From AC-38 sp033856025 (GTDB taxonomy: Bacteria; Actinomycetota; Thermoleophilia; Solirubrobacterales; Solirubrobacteraceae): DNA of 64,000 bases. The notes under the pieces are model-generated. The model had not been told where the DNA came from and searched no databases. It saw only the letters and a program-made list of their open reading frames with translations. Positions 25,595 through 33,830 of this stretch are shown here, piece by piece (within the stretch, counting starts at the first letter, position 1; each line of letters begins with the position of its first letter). The position numbers were made by a program, and so were the translations under genes. The stretch is taken from assembly GCA_033856025.1 (NCBI GenBank), contig JAWVFQ010000037.1, positions 124,001 through 188,000 on the forward strand, written 5' to 3'.

Positions 25595-27019
25595 ATGAGG
25601 CTGCGCGTTCCCGGGCGTCTGGATGCGCCCGACGACGGGCCCGCGGACCCGTTCGAGGTCGACGAGTTCGAGTGGGAGGACCCGCGCACGGAGCCTGCGC
25701 CGGAGGGGATCGCGCCCGTCGCGCCGCGCCCGTCGCGGCGACGCCGCCTTCCCCGCCCCCGCGTGGCCTGGCGGCGGGTGGCGATCCTGGTGATCGCGCT
25801 GGCCCTCGCGGGCGGTGCGGCCGCGGTGGTGGTGGCGCGGATGTCCCGCGTGACCGCCCGGGTGGCGCCTCTGACCACGCGCGAGCAGGCGCAGCTGGAC
25901 GCCGCCGCGCCGGGCATCTCGAGCCAGGGCCGGGGCGCCTCGCTGCCGCTGCCGCTGCGGGCGCGCCGGGCCGCCGCCGCGCTGCCGCTGCCCCGGGCGG
26001 TGGCCCAGCTCTTCGTGATGGGCGTGAGCGAGTCGGCGCCCGCGGACCCCGCGCGCCTGCGCGCGCGCGAATGGGGCGGCGTGGCCCTGGCCGCCGGCAG
26101 CGTGACCGACCCGGGCGCGGCGTCCGCGCTGGCGGGCGAGCTGGCGCCGCCGGCGCGCGGGCGAGCCGTGCGACCGCTGCTGGTGGCCGACCAGCCGGGC
26201 GGGCCGGCCTCGACCTTCCCCGACCTCCCGCCCCAGGCCCAGCCGCTGGCCGGCGACTCCGGGCGGGCGCCCGCGGTGCGCGCGGCCGCGCGCGCGGCGG
26301 CCCGGGAGCTCAAGGCCATGGGCGTGCGGATGACGCTGGCTCCGGTGGCGGACGTCGGCGTGGCCGCCGGGCCCCTCCAGGACCGCGTGTTCTCCGACGA
26401 CTTCCGCGTGGTGTCGCGGCTGGCCGCGGCGGCCGTCGAGGGCTGGAGGGCGGGCGGCGTGGTCCCGGCGGTGGGCCACTTCCCGGGTCAGGGCTCGGCC
26501 TCCGAGGACCCGGACGTCGCCAACGCGACCGTCGGGCAGACGATCGGGGCGCTGCGGGCGCGCGACGTGCGGCCGTTCGCCGCCGTGGCCCGCCGCGCGC
26601 CGGTGATCGTGATGTCCAACGCGGTGTACGCGGGATGGGATGGCGTGACTCCGGCCACGGCGCTGCCCGACGCGTTCGCGCTGCTGCGCCGCGACCTGCG
26701 CTACAGGGGCGCGATCATGACCGCCGACCTGGCGGCGACCGCGCCCGTGCTGGGGACCGGCGTGGGCGACGCCGCGGTGCAGGCGCTGGAGGCGGGGGCC
26801 GACATCCTCTACGTGGGCGGGCGCCCGGCGCAGCAGGAGGACGCCTACCGGGCGATCCTGCGGGCGGTCCGCACGAAGCGGATCTCCCGCGCACGGCTCC
26901 AGCTCTCAGTCCAGCGAGTGATGGCGCTCAAGCAGAGCGCGGGCCTGCTGCCCACCCCACCGCGCCGCCCGGCCGCACGCAGGCCGAAGGTCGGCGGCGC
27001 GGCGCGACCGGCTCGCTAG
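25595..27019 (+). CDS. Membrane-anchored GH3-family protein, probably inactive
   Basis: A 474-residue protein with a short acidic cytoplasmic tail, a basic stretch, one membrane helix (residues 61-82) and an external glycoside hydrolase family 3 domain like NagZ. The barrel shows MGVRMTLAPVADVG (residues 242-255) and PAVGHFPGQGSASEDPD (291-307). In active NagZ enzymes the latter begins KHFPGHG; here the Lys is Gly and the His is Gln. The nucleophile motif, usually SDDL, reads TADL (376-379). Loss at these sites suggests a non-catalytic muropeptide-binding role, or altered chemistry. It is divergent from ask and followed by a peroxiredoxin gene 13 bases later. Confidence 0.82.
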   Translation: MRLRVPGRLDAPDDGPADPFEVDEFEWEDPRTEPAPEGIAPVAPRPSRRRRLPRPRVAWRRVAILVIALALAGGAAAVVVARMSRVTARVAPLTTREQAQLDAAAPGISSQGRGASLPLPLRARRAAAALPLPRAVAQLFVMGVSESAPADPARLRAREWGGVALAAGSVTDPGAASALAGELAPPARGRAVRPLLVADQPGGPASTFPDLPPQAQPLAGDSGRAPAVRAAARAAARELKAMGVRMTLAPVADVGVAAGPLQDRVFSDDFRVVSRLAAAAVEGWRAGGVVPAVGHFPGQGSASEDPDVANATVGQTIGALRARDVRPFAAVARRAPVIVMSNAVYAGWDGVTPATALPDAFALLRRDLRYRGAIMTADLAATAPVLGTGVGDAAVQALEAGADILYVGGRPAQQEDAYRAILRAVRTKRISRARLQLSVQRVMALKQSAGLLPTPPRRPAARRPKVGGAARPAR

Positions 27020-27032
27020 GCTCCGGCGCAGC

Positions 27033-27485
27033 ATGGCCAAGGGACCGCAGCCGGGAGATCCGGCTCCCGACTTCGAGCTCGCCGGGACGGACGGGACCTT
27101 CAGGCTGTCCGAGCACCGGGGCGAGCGCGTGGTGCTGCTCTTCTATCCCGGCGACGAGACGCCGACCTGCACGCGCCAGTTCTGCTCCTACCGGGACCGG
27201 TCCGACGAGATGGCCGGCCTGGACGCGACCGTCGTGGGCATCTCGGCGCAGAGCGTCGACTCCCACGAGCGCTTCCGCGAGCACCACGGCCTGACGGTCC
27301 CGCTGCTGGCCGACGGGGACAAGGCGGTGGCCAAGGCCTACGGCGTCGCCGCTCCCGTGGTGGGCATCCGGCGCGCGGTCATTGTGATCGACGCCGACGG
27401 CGTCGTCCGCCAGCGCCACGTCCACACCCTCGGCGTGGCCTACGAGGACGTGGACTCGCTGCGCGAGATGCTGGCCGGGGTCTAG
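27033..27485 (+). CDS. bcp: Peroxiredoxin, Bcp/PrxQ type
   Basis: A 150-residue thiol peroxidase. GDPAPDFELAGTDG opens the thioredoxin fold. The peroxidatic Cys46 and resolving Cys51 sit in PTCTRQFCSYRD, five residues apart as in atypical 2-Cys Bcp proteins. Later blocks are VVGISAQSVDSHERF and PLLADGDKAVAKAYGV. It reduces hydroperoxides with thioredoxin or a similar donor. The upstream GH3-like gene ends 13 bases earlier on the same strand; the downstream recR gene converges with a four-base 3' overlap. Confidence 0.95.
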   Translation: MAKGPQPGDPAPDFELAGTDGTFRLSEHRGERVVLLFYPGDETPTCTRQFCSYRDRSDEMAGLDATVVGISAQSVDSHERFREHHGLTVPLLADGDKAVAKAYGVAAPVVGIRRAVIVIDADGVVRQRHVHTLGVAYEDVDSLREMLAGV

Positions 27486-28090
27486 AGCGCGCGGCGGCCC
27501 GAGAGAGCCTTGCCGAGCGTGACCTCGTCGGCGTACTCCAGGTCCGCGCCCACCGGCAGGCCGCTGGCCAGGCGCGTGACGGCGAGGTCCGGGGCGCGGC
27601 GGCGCAGCTCCTCGGCCATGTGCAGCGCGGTGGCCTCCCCGGTCGTCGTGGGGTTCGTGGCCAGGACGACCTCGCGGATCCCGGGCGGGGGGGCCTCCGT
27701 CACGCGCGCGTAGAGCTCGGCGATCTTGAGGTCTCCGGGGTCGACGCCGTCGATCGGCGACAGCGCGCCGCCGAGGACGTGGTAGCGGCCGCGGAACTCG
27801 TGCGTGCGCTCGATCGGGATGACGTCCTGGGGCTCCTCGACCACGCAGATGACGGCGGTGTCGCGGCGCTCGTCCTGGCAGATGCGGCAGCGGGGGCCGT
27901 CGGCCAGGTTGAAGCAGACCTCGCACAGGCCGATCTGCGCCTTGACCTCGCGGATGGCGTCGGCCAGGGCGAGCGCGTCCTCGTCGGACAGGCGCAGGAT
28001 GTGGAAGGCCAGGCGCTGCGCCGTCCGCGCGCCGATGCCCGGGAGCCGGCCCAGCTCGGTGACCAGGCGCTGGATCGGCGGCGCCTGCAC
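27482..28090 (-). CDS. recR: Recombination mediator RecR
   Basis: A 202-residue RecR with all usual parts: a helix-hairpin-helix (LGRLPGIGARTAQRLAFHIL), a four-Cys zinc finger (GLCEVCFNLADGPRCRIC), and a Toprim domain (ICVVEEPQDVIPIERTHEF to YHVLGGALSPIDGVDPGDL), closing with LPVGADLEYADEVTLGKAL. It works with RecF/RecO to load RecA at gaps. It is third in the classical dnaX-ybaB-recR block, two bases after ybaB. Confidence 0.97.
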   Translation of the reverse strand: MQAPPIQRLVTELGRLPGIGARTAQRLAFHILRLSDEDALALADAIREVKAQIGLCEVCFNLADGPRCRICQDERRDTAVICVVEEPQDVIPIERTHEFRGRYHVLGGALSPIDGVDPGDLKIAELYARVTEAPPPGIREVVLATNPTTTGEATALHMAEELRRRAPDLAVTRLASGLPVGADLEYADEVTLGKALSGRRAL

Positions 28091-28092
28091 GG

Positions 28093-28428
28093 CTAGAGGC
28101 CGGGCAGGCCGAGGCCGCCGCCTCCGCCGAGCCCGCCGGTGATGCCGCCGAGCTTGGACGAGGCCATCTCCTGCGCCGCGCGCAGACCTTCGTTGACCGC
28201 GGCGAGCACGAGGTCGGAGAGCATCTCCACGTCCTCGGGGTCGACCGCGTCGGGGTCGATGGTGATCGACCTGACCGTCATGTCGCCGGTGACCACCACG
28301 TTGACCATCCCGCCCCCGGCCGAGGCCTCGACGGTCTCGTTCTTGAGCTGCTCCTGCGCGGCCAGCATGTCCTGCTGCATCTTCTGGGCCTGCTGGAGCA
28401 GGGCCTGCATGTTGGGCGGTTGCGGCAT
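28093..28428 (-). CDS. ybaB: YbaB/EbfC nucleoid-associated protein
   Basis: A 111-residue dimeric DNA-binding protein: an N-terminal long helix (MQALLQQAQKMQQDMLAAQEQL), the core beta sheet with VEASAGGGMVNVVVTGDM, and a helix DVEMLSDLVLAAVNEGL. It ends in a Gly-rich tail (GGITGGLGGGGGLGLPGL) as many actinobacterial copies do. The start overlaps the dnaX stop by one base and recR follows after two bases. The conserved order dnaX-ybaB-recR supports the call. Confidence 0.95.
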   Translation of the reverse strand: MPQPPNMQALLQQAQKMQQDMLAAQEQLKNETVEASAGGGMVNVVVTGDMTVRSITIDPDAVDPEDVEMLSDLVLAAVNEGLRAAQEMASSKLGGITGGLGGGGGLGLPGL

Positions 28429-30137
28429 CAGGTGATCTCCTCGGCGTCGAACTCTTCCATGAAGCGGGCGAGGAGCTCCTCGTCCGACAGCCGCGCCGGC
28501 TGGGGGCGCTCGCCGCCCGCGTCGGCGCGCAGCTCGTAGAGGAACTTCAGCGGCCGGCCGGTCACGACCTGGACGGCCTCGCCCAGCGCCTTGCGGTTGG
28601 CCACGTCCTCGGCCTTGCGCTTGAGGAAGGCGGCGGACTCGGCGAAGGCGAGGCGCAGCTCCCCGGCGGCCAGCTCGACGGGGTTGGCCTCGTCGAGCAG
28701 CGCGCCGAGCAGGGCGTTGCGCTCGCGCACGGTCTCCACCACGGCCGGCCAGGTCTGCGAGCGGAACGTGTCGAGATCGAGGAGCGGGCCGCTCTCGGTC
28801 TCGGGCTCGGCCACGGCGACGGCCGGGCCGGCGGAGACGACCTCGGAGGGAGAGTCGGCCACGCCGGCAGAGGCCGTCTCGCCCGTCGACGCGGCCGCGC
28901 CGGCGACGACCGTCTCCGCCGCGGGGCGGCTCGGCACGGGCGCGGCGGGCGGGGGCTGCACGGGGGGCGCGGTGCGCTCGCCGCCCAGGGCGGCCTCGAG
29001 GCGCTCGATCCGGGCGAGCAGCGCGCGCTGGGACGGGTCGAGGTCGGGGGCGGCGGCCTTGACGAGGGCCAGCTCGAGCTGCACGCGCGCGTCCGCGCCG
29101 GCCTTGCGCGCCTCGCGACCCGCGGCGAGCAGGTCGAGCAGCCGCACCACCGTGGCGCGGCCGATGGTCTGCGACTGCCCGGCCAGGCGCTCGTCCAGCT
29201 CGGGCGTCACGCGCAGCTCGGACGGGACCTCGCCCAGCGCCTGCACCACCAGCAGCCCGCGGGCGTGGTCCTCCAGGTCATCGAAGAACGATCCGGGGTC
29301 GCGGCCCGACTCGGCCAGGCGCGCCACCGCGCGCAGCGTGCGCGCCGGGTCGCCGGCCGCCACCGCGTCGGCGCACTCGAACAGCAGCTCCGCGTCGGCC
29401 ACGCCGAGCACCGCGAGCACGTCGTCCAGCGCAACCTGCGGACCGGAGTACGTGACGAGCTGCTCCAGGTTGCCCAGCGCGTCGCGGAACGAGCCGGTGG
29501 CCTTGCGGGCGATCAGGGCCCGGGCGGCGTCGGGCAGGTCGATCCCCTCGGCGTCCGAGGCGCGGCGCAGCACGTGGGACACCTGCTCGGCGCTGGGCCG
29601 CGCGAAGTCGAAGCGGTGGCAGCGGTCCACCACCGTCGGGAGCACCTTCCCGGCCTCGGTCGTGCACAGGACGAAGATCGTGTGCGGCGGGGGCTCCTCG
29701 AGGGTCTTGAGGAAGGCGTTCCAGGCCTGCGGCGAGAGCATGTGCGCCTCGTCGAGGATGTAGACCTTGGAGCGCCCGGACACCGGCGCGAAGGCCACCC
29801 GCTCGCGCAGCTCGCGGATGTCGTCGACCGAGTTGTTGGACGCGGCGTCCATCTCGATCACGTCCATCGACGTGGCGGCGGCGATCGAGACGCAGCTCTC
29901 GCACTGCCCGCACGGCTCGGTGGTCGGGCCGTTCACGCAGTTCAGGCACGCCGCGAGGATCTTCGCCATCGACGTCTTGCCGGTCCCCCGCGACCCCACG
30001 AACAGGTAGGCGTGATGGACCTTGTCCTGCTCCACCGCGTTGCGCAGCGTGCGGACGATCGGCTCCTGTCCCACGACGTCGGAGAACGTCCGCGGGCGGT
30101 GTCGGCGGTACAGCGAGGGGGCCTCGGGCACGGACAT
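28428..30137 (-). CDS. dnaX: DNA polymerase III subunit gamma/tau
   Basis: A 569-residue clamp-loader ATPase. SLYRRHRPRTFSDVVGQEPI is the diagnostic start. Walker A is GSRGTGKTSMAK (about residues 48-59), a four-Cys zinc module follows (CLNCVNGPTTEPCGQCESC), Walker B is VYILDEAHMLS, and FVLCTTEAGKVLPTVVDRCHRF contains sensor 1. Domain III extends to about residue 375. An Ala/Pro/Val-rich linker and a C-terminal tau-like domain (TWPAVVETVRERNALLGALL) follow. No slippery A-run is seen for frameshifting to a short gamma form. Confidence 0.97.
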   Translation of the reverse strand: MSVPEAPSLYRRHRPRTFSDVVGQEPIVRTLRNAVEQDKVHHAYLFVGSRGTGKTSMAKILAACLNCVNGPTTEPCGQCESCVSIAAATSMDVIEMDAASNNSVDDIRELRERVAFAPVSGRSKVYILDEAHMLSPQAWNAFLKTLEEPPPHTIFVLCTTEAGKVLPTVVDRCHRFDFARPSAEQVSHVLRRASDAEGIDLPDAARALIARKATGSFRDALGNLEQLVTYSGPQVALDDVLAVLGVADAELLFECADAVAAGDPARTLRAVARLAESGRDPGSFFDDLEDHARGLLVVQALGEVPSELRVTPELDERLAGQSQTIGRATVVRLLDLLAAGREARKAGADARVQLELALVKAAAPDLDPSQRALLARIERLEAALGGERTAPPVQPPPAAPVPSRPAAETVVAGAAASTGETASAGVADSPSEVVSAGPAVAVAEPETESGPLLDLDTFRSQTWPAVVETVRERNALLGALLDEANPVELAAGELRLAFAESAAFLKRKAEDVANRKALGEAVQVVTGRPLKFLYELRADAGGERPQPARLSDEELLARFMEEFDAEEIT

Positions 30138-30143
30138 CCGAGT

Positions 30144-30545
30144 CTAGCCATCGCCCACGTCGACCCGAAGGCGCCGGGTGTCGGCCGGTCGCCGGCCCCG
30201 CTCCCCTCCGGTGAAGACGCAGACGAGGACCATCTCGGTCCGCCCGCCGGCCCTGCCGGCGCGCAGCGCGATCGTGCGGTCGCCGCCGGCTCCGGCCCGG
30301 TTCTCGGCGCCCGGCTCGGGCTTGAACGAGCTCTTCACGACGCGAGCCACGACGGGGTCCGGCGCGCGCTGGAAGCGCCACGCGTAGCCGGTAGGCGGGC
30401 TCTCGCGCAGGACGACCCGGAACTCCTTGCCCGCCTTGACGTTCAGCGTGCCGTGCGGATCGTGGAACGTCTTCGGCCCGCCGCCGCCCCCACAGCCCGC
30501 GAGGAGCGCCGAGGCCAGGAGAGCTGTCGCGAGCGCGCGGCGCAT
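30144..30545 (-). CDS. Chagasin-like (I42) protease-inhibitor lipoprotein
   Basis: A 133-residue exported lipoprotein. The signal peptide MRRALATALLASALLAGC ends with the lipobox LAGC and is followed by a Gly run. The mature part has the chagasin-family loops: SPPTGYAWRF (loop L2, usually NPTTGYxW) and GAGGDRTIALRAGRAGG (loop L4 region). Chagasin proteins inhibit papain-like cysteine proteases; bacterial versions are less studied. The ATG at 30545 is preferred over a GTG at 30572 because only it gives a clean lipoprotein signal. The start lies 17 bases downstream of the SRP RNA 3' end on the same strand. Confidence 0.82.
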   Translation of the reverse strand: MRRALATALLASALLAGCGGGGGPKTFHDPHGTLNVKAGKEFRVVLRESPPTGYAWRFQRAPDPVVARVVKSSFKPEPGAENRAGAGGDRTIALRAGRAGGRTEMVLVCVFTGGERGRRPADTRRLRVDVGDG

Positions 30546-30561
30546 CGAGGGGGAAAGTAAT

Positions 30562-30835
30562 GGACCGTGCACCCTCCGTCGAAGCGGGCTCTCGGGACGC
30601 TCTCACCGGTGGCGGCTCCGGCACGGATGTACCCGCTGCGCCTACAGGGGGCCGCTTAAGGCTGCTTCCTTCCGGATCTGACCTGGTTCACGGACCTGCA
30701 TCGCGCGGGACCCGGCCATCAGCGCCTCCACCGGCGCGCTGACCCGAGAGCCGAAAGCCCCTCGAGAGGGAATTCGGCCCCGCTAGAGCGGATTGCGGGT
30801 GCAGGGCACCGCTACCTCCCCGCCTAGCACGGTCC
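30562..30835 (-). ncRNA. ffs: Signal recognition particle RNA, long Gram-positive type
   Basis: The minus strand contains GGTCAGATCCGGAAGGAAGC, the Ffh-binding domain IV with its GGAA tetraloop region. The 5' part reads GTGCTAGGCGGGGAGGTAGC, followed by GGTGCCCTG and a CCGC...GCGGGG helix, which is the Alu domain of long bacterial SRP RNAs. The 5' end GGACCGTGC (30835-30827) is exactly complementary to GCACGGTCC at the 3' end (30570-30562), closing the molecule at about 274 nt. Ends are set from this closing helix and may differ by a few bases. It acts with Ffh/FtsY in co-translational targeting. Confidence 0.95.
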
Positions 30836-30854
30836 GCGGCCAGCGTAGCGCGAT

Positions 30855-31772
30855 CTAGGCCTCCCTGCCGTGGCTTCGCTCCCAGGCCTCGCGGGCGGCG
30901 CGGGCCACGTCGTCGCCCTGCGAGCCCGTGCGCACCACCAGGCCGGTCAGCGCCTCGCGGGCGGCCGGGTCGAGCTCGCGGGCCGCGCGCGCCGCCAGCC
31001 GCCGGGCGTCCCAGCGGACCAGTCCCGGGAGGACGTCGGCCACGCGCGCGCGGCGCGGGTAGATGACGCGCGCGGCGCCCTTCTCCAGGCCCCGGACGAT
31101 CGCGCGCGCCATCTCCCCCGCGTCGCCCAGCGGCGCGCGCGAGAGCATGCGCTCGATCCCCGGCGCCAGGCGCGTCTCGCCCTGGACCGCGGTGTCCACG
31201 GGTCCGGGCAGGACGTGCAGCGTGTGGACCGGGGAGTCGACGAGCTCCAGCGCCAGGGTCTCGGTGGCCGTGGACAGCGCGCCCTTGGTCGCCGCGTAGG
31301 CCCCGAAGCCGGGCCACGTGCTCACGTGGGCCAGCGAGCTGACGTTGACGATGGCGCCCGAGCCGCGGGCCTCCATCGCCGGCGCCAGCGCGTGGATGAG
31401 CGCCAGCGGGCTCCAGTAGTTGACCTCGAACGCCTCGCGGGCCTCGTCGCGGTCGCCCAGCGTGGCGATGCGCCCCCCCACCCCGCCGCCGGCGTTGTTG
31501 ACCAGGACGTCGACGCGGTCCAGCGCGCCCTGCGCCTCCTCGGCCACCCGTGAGGCCTCGCCGCGCCGGCCCAGGTCGGCGACGATCACGGTCGGGCGTG
31601 CGCCTCCGGCTCCCTCGATCTCATCCGCCAGCGACTCCAGGCGGTCGCGCCGGCGCGCGCTGACCGCCAGGACGCCGCCGCGCGCCGCCAGCTCCCGGGC
31701 CAGCTCGCGGCCGATCCCGCTCGACGCGCCGGTCAGGAGCACCCGGGCTCCCGCGATCCGTACTCCCGCCAT
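30855..31772 (-). CDS. Short-chain dehydrogenase/reductase
   Basis: A 305-residue classical-type SDR. RVLLTGASSGIGRELARELA is the cofactor loop (TGxxxGIG), VLVNNAGGGVGG holds the NNAG motif, IVNVSSLAHVS contains the catalytic Ser, and GAYAATKGALSTAT has the YxxxK pair. A C-terminal extension of about 60 residues (YPRRARVADVLPGLVRWDARRL) is seen in some lipid-related SDRs. The ATG at 31772 is used because upstream codons would read through the operator region. It is divergent from a TetR regulator with two palindromes in the 64-base gap, so it is probably repressed by it. Confidence 0.92.
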   Translation of the reverse strand: MAGVRIAGARVLLTGASSGIGRELARELAARGGVLAVSARRRDRLESLADEIEGAGGARPTVIVADLGRRGEASRVAEEAQGALDRVDVLVNNAGGGVGGRIATLGDRDEAREAFEVNYWSPLALIHALAPAMEARGSGAIVNVSSLAHVSTWPGFGAYAATKGALSTATETLALELVDSPVHTLHVLPGPVDTAVQGETRLAPGIERMLSRAPLGDAGEMARAIVRGLEKGAARVIYPRRARVADVLPGLVRWDARRLAARAARELDPAAREALTGLVVRTGSQGDDVARAAREAWERSHGREA

Positions 31773-31787
31773 GTCAGACTCCCTCTC

Positions 31788-31823
31788 TTGAGATGATCTC
31801 AACTGTCTTGAGAGCGTATCAAG
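31788..31823. promoter_or_regulatory. TetR-type operator pair
   Basis: TTGAGATGATCTCAA (31788-31802) is a perfect 15-base palindrome. CTTGAGAGCGTATCAAG (31807-31823) is a second, imperfect one with the same TTGA outer half-sites, about two helical turns apart from the first (centre to centre 20 bases). Both lie between the divergent SDR and TetR genes, the usual place for TetR autoregulatory operators. Confidence 0.7.
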
Positions 31824-31836
31824 AGGTGGCGAACTG

Positions 31837-32376
31837 ATGCCCCGCACCCGCACCGACGTCGAGCGCGACGCCAAGGTCGACCAGATCCTCGATGCCGCCG
31901 AGGCGCGGCTGGACGCGGGCGGCTACGAGGCGCTGTCCGTCGCCGCGATCGCCCGCGAGCTGGGCGTGGCGCAGAACGCGATCTACTGGTACTTCCCCTC
32001 CAAGGACCACCTGTTCGTGGCGGCGATGCAGCGGATGCTGCGCGGGATCGTCGCCCGCAAGCCCCGGGGGGACACCGGCCCGGTCGCGCGCATCCTCTGG
32101 TTCACGGATCGCTTCGCCGCGCTCTCGTCGCTACGTAGCTCCATGAACGACCGCGCCCGCCGCTCCCCCGTCGTGGCCGAGTTCGTCGAGCAGCTCGAGT
32201 CCCACCTGTCGCGCATGCTGGCCGGGGTGCTGCGGGGACGCGTGCCGGACGGCGACCTCGACGTGGCGGTCGAGACGTTCCGCGCCACCGCCGAGGGCAC
32301 GTTCGCCAAGGGCCTGGGGGACGCCGAGCGCCGCCGCGTGCTGACATTCGCCCTCGAGCGACTGATGGAGGACTGA
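31837..32376 (+). CDS. TetR family transcriptional regulator
   Basis: A 179-residue TetR protein. The N-terminal helix-turn-helix (ILDAAEARLDAGGYEALSVA, IARELGVAQNAIYWYFPSKD, HLFVAAM) is canonical. The rest is the all-helical ligand domain, about 120 residues with no close signature. Upstream lie two palindromes with TTGA half-sites that it probably binds. Ohr starts one base after its stop, so TetR and Ohr are co-transcribed and the SDR is divergent. The ligand is unknown; an organic hydroperoxide or lipid-derived aldehyde would fit the neighbours. Confidence 0.94.
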   Translation: MPRTRTDVERDAKVDQILDAAEARLDAGGYEALSVAAIARELGVAQNAIYWYFPSKDHLFVAAMQRMLRGIVARKPRGDTGPVARILWFTDRFAALSSLRSSMNDRARRSPVVAEFVEQLESHLSRMLAGVLRGRVPDGDLDVAVETFRATAEGTFAKGLGDAERRRVLTFALERLMED

Positions 32377-32377
32377 G

Positions 32378-32815
32378 ATGGCGAAGGTGATCTACACCGC
32401 GGAGGCCCACGTCACGGGCGGACGCCTGGCCGGCCACGGGCGGACGTCGGACGGGGAGCTGGAGGTCGACCTGCGGATCCCGACCGAGATGGGCGGCGAG
32501 GGCGGCGGGACCAATCCCGAGCAGATGTTCGCGGTGGGCTACGCGTCGTGCTTCGAGAGCGCGCTGTCCGTGGTGGCGCGGCGCGAGAAGCGCGAGGCCA
32601 CGGACGCCGAGATCGACTCCAAGGTGATGCTCGTCCCGACCGAGGAGCGCGGCTTCGCCCTGGCGGTCGAGCTCGACGTGCGGCTTCCCTCCGTGGACGA
32701 CTCCGACGAGGCCAAGCGGATCGTCGCGGCGGCCCACAAGGTGTGCCCCTACTCCGCGGCCACGCGCGGGAACATCGACGTCAAGCTCACCGCGAACGGC
32801 GAGCCGGTGGAGTAG
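32378..32815 (+). CDS. ohr: Organic hydroperoxide reductase Ohr
   Basis: A 145-residue OsmC-fold peroxidase of the Ohr type. The two redox Cys are Cys58 in VGYASCFESAL and Cys123 in KVCPYSAATRGNIDV, both in the expected positions. GGGTNPEQMFAVGYASCF and the final NIDVKLTANGEPV match the family. It reduces fatty-acid and other organic hydroperoxides. It follows the TetR regulator by one base; most Ohr genes are controlled by MarR-type OhrR, so a TetR partner is unusual, though the link is only positional. Confidence 0.95.
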   Translation: MAKVIYTAEAHVTGGRLAGHGRTSDGELEVDLRIPTEMGGEGGGTNPEQMFAVGYASCFESALSVVARREKREATDAEIDSKVMLVPTEERGFALAVELDVRLPSVDDSDEAKRIVAAAHKVCPYSAATRGNIDVKLTANGEPVE

Positions 32816-32863
32816 CGGGCCATCGGCGCCTTCCGCCGGTCCGGCGTCTTCGGCCTCGTCGGC

Positions 32864-33748
32864 GTGGTCGTCGTCGCGGCCGGGTCGGCGTGGATCGCGC
32901 TGCGCTACGGCCAGAACCAGGCCGACCCGAAGGGCGCGCTGGGGGCGATCTTCCTTCTCATCGGCGCGTTCATGGCCGTGCTGTTCGTCCTCCAGTGGCT
33001 GGACATCGGCCGCGCGGAGCGCCGGGACGCGCTGGGCTCCTCCGGCGAGCTGTGGCGCGCGCTGGCCGTGGGGCCGGTCGATGACGACGCGCTGGCCGCG
33101 CGGAGGGAGACCTGGGGCGTCGCACGGCAGAGCGTGAGCACGGGCGCGCTGATCACGCTGCTGATCTTCCTGTCCGTCCCGCCCATCTACCTCCTGAATA
33201 CCTGGGTCCCGTTCATCGTGGGGACGCCGGTCATCGTCGGGATCGCACTGTGGAAGTCGCTGCGCCTGCTGGCTCCCGGCGGCGACTTCGACCAGGCCTA
33301 CGAGCGGGCGGGCCGCGCGCTCGCGCCGCTCGGGCTGCGGGTCACCGAGCACCCGTCGCTGTCGATCGAGCCCAAGGGAGTCGCGCCATACCGGATGGGG
33401 CCGGCCCTGCACGGAGCGCTGGTGCTCGACGGCGAGCGCCACGGCCGTCCGGTCCACGTCGAGATGCCGGTGGGCGCCGGCGTGCGCTCGCCGAGCCAGG
33501 TGACGGTGCGCGTCCCGGTCCGGTCGTCCTTCGAGCTGCGCGTGCGCGAAGGGAAGGTTCGCGCCCCCAAGGACGCGCCGGCGTCCGTGCGCGAGACACT
33601 GGACGGCGTCCCCGCCTCGACGGACTGGACCGGCCTGCGCGGCCACGCCGGCCCGGACGGGATCACCATCGCGCGCCGCAACGCCGGCCAGGAGGACTGG
33701 CTGCGCGACCTCTGGCTCGCCGAGCGCCTCGCGGCCCACCTAGAATGA
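32864..33748 (+). CDS. Membrane protein of unknown function
   Basis: A 294-residue protein with hydrophobic segments near residues 1-14, 24-45 and 93-130 (TLLIFLSVPPIYLLNTW, PFIVGTPVIVGIALWKSL), followed by a soluble C-terminal part of about 160 residues with beta-rich sequence (GALVLDGERHGRPVHVEMPVG) and a late IARRNAGQEDWLRDLWLAERL. The start is unsure: GTG 32864 is in the first hydrophobic stretch, and the open frame extends upstream to the Ohr stop at 32815 without a standard start codon. No family was recognised. It ends 10 bases before tRNA-Val. Confidence 0.65.
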   Translation: MVVVAAGSAWIALRYGQNQADPKGALGAIFLLIGAFMAVLFVLQWLDIGRAERRDALGSSGELWRALAVGPVDDDALAARRETWGVARQSVSTGALITLLIFLSVPPIYLLNTWVPFIVGTPVIVGIALWKSLRLLAPGGDFDQAYERAGRALAPLGLRVTEHPSLSIEPKGVAPYRMGPALHGALVLDGERHGRPVHVEMPVGAGVRSPSQVTVRVPVRSSFELRVREGKVRAPKDAPASVRETLDGVPASTDWTGLRGHAGPDGITIARRNAGQEDWLRDLWLAERLAAHLE

Positions 33749-33758
33749 CCCGCCTCCC

Positions 33759-33830
33759 GGGCGCGTAGCTCAGTGGGAGAGCGCTCGCTTCACACGCGAG
33801 AGGTCGCTGGTTCGAGCCCAGCCGCGCCCA
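33759..33830 (+). tRNA. tRNA-Val (CAC)
   Basis: A 72-nt cloverleaf: acceptor GGGCGCG/CGCGCCC with discriminator A830, D-stem GCTC/GAGC, anticodon arm CTCGC-TTCACAC-GCGAG with anticodon CAC (33791-33793), variable AGGTC, and T-arm GCTGG-TTCGAGC-CCAGC. CCA is not encoded. The 3' half from 33786 onward is the left copy of the 48-bp att repeat, so the gene is kept intact after integration of the downstream element. Confidence 0.97.
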
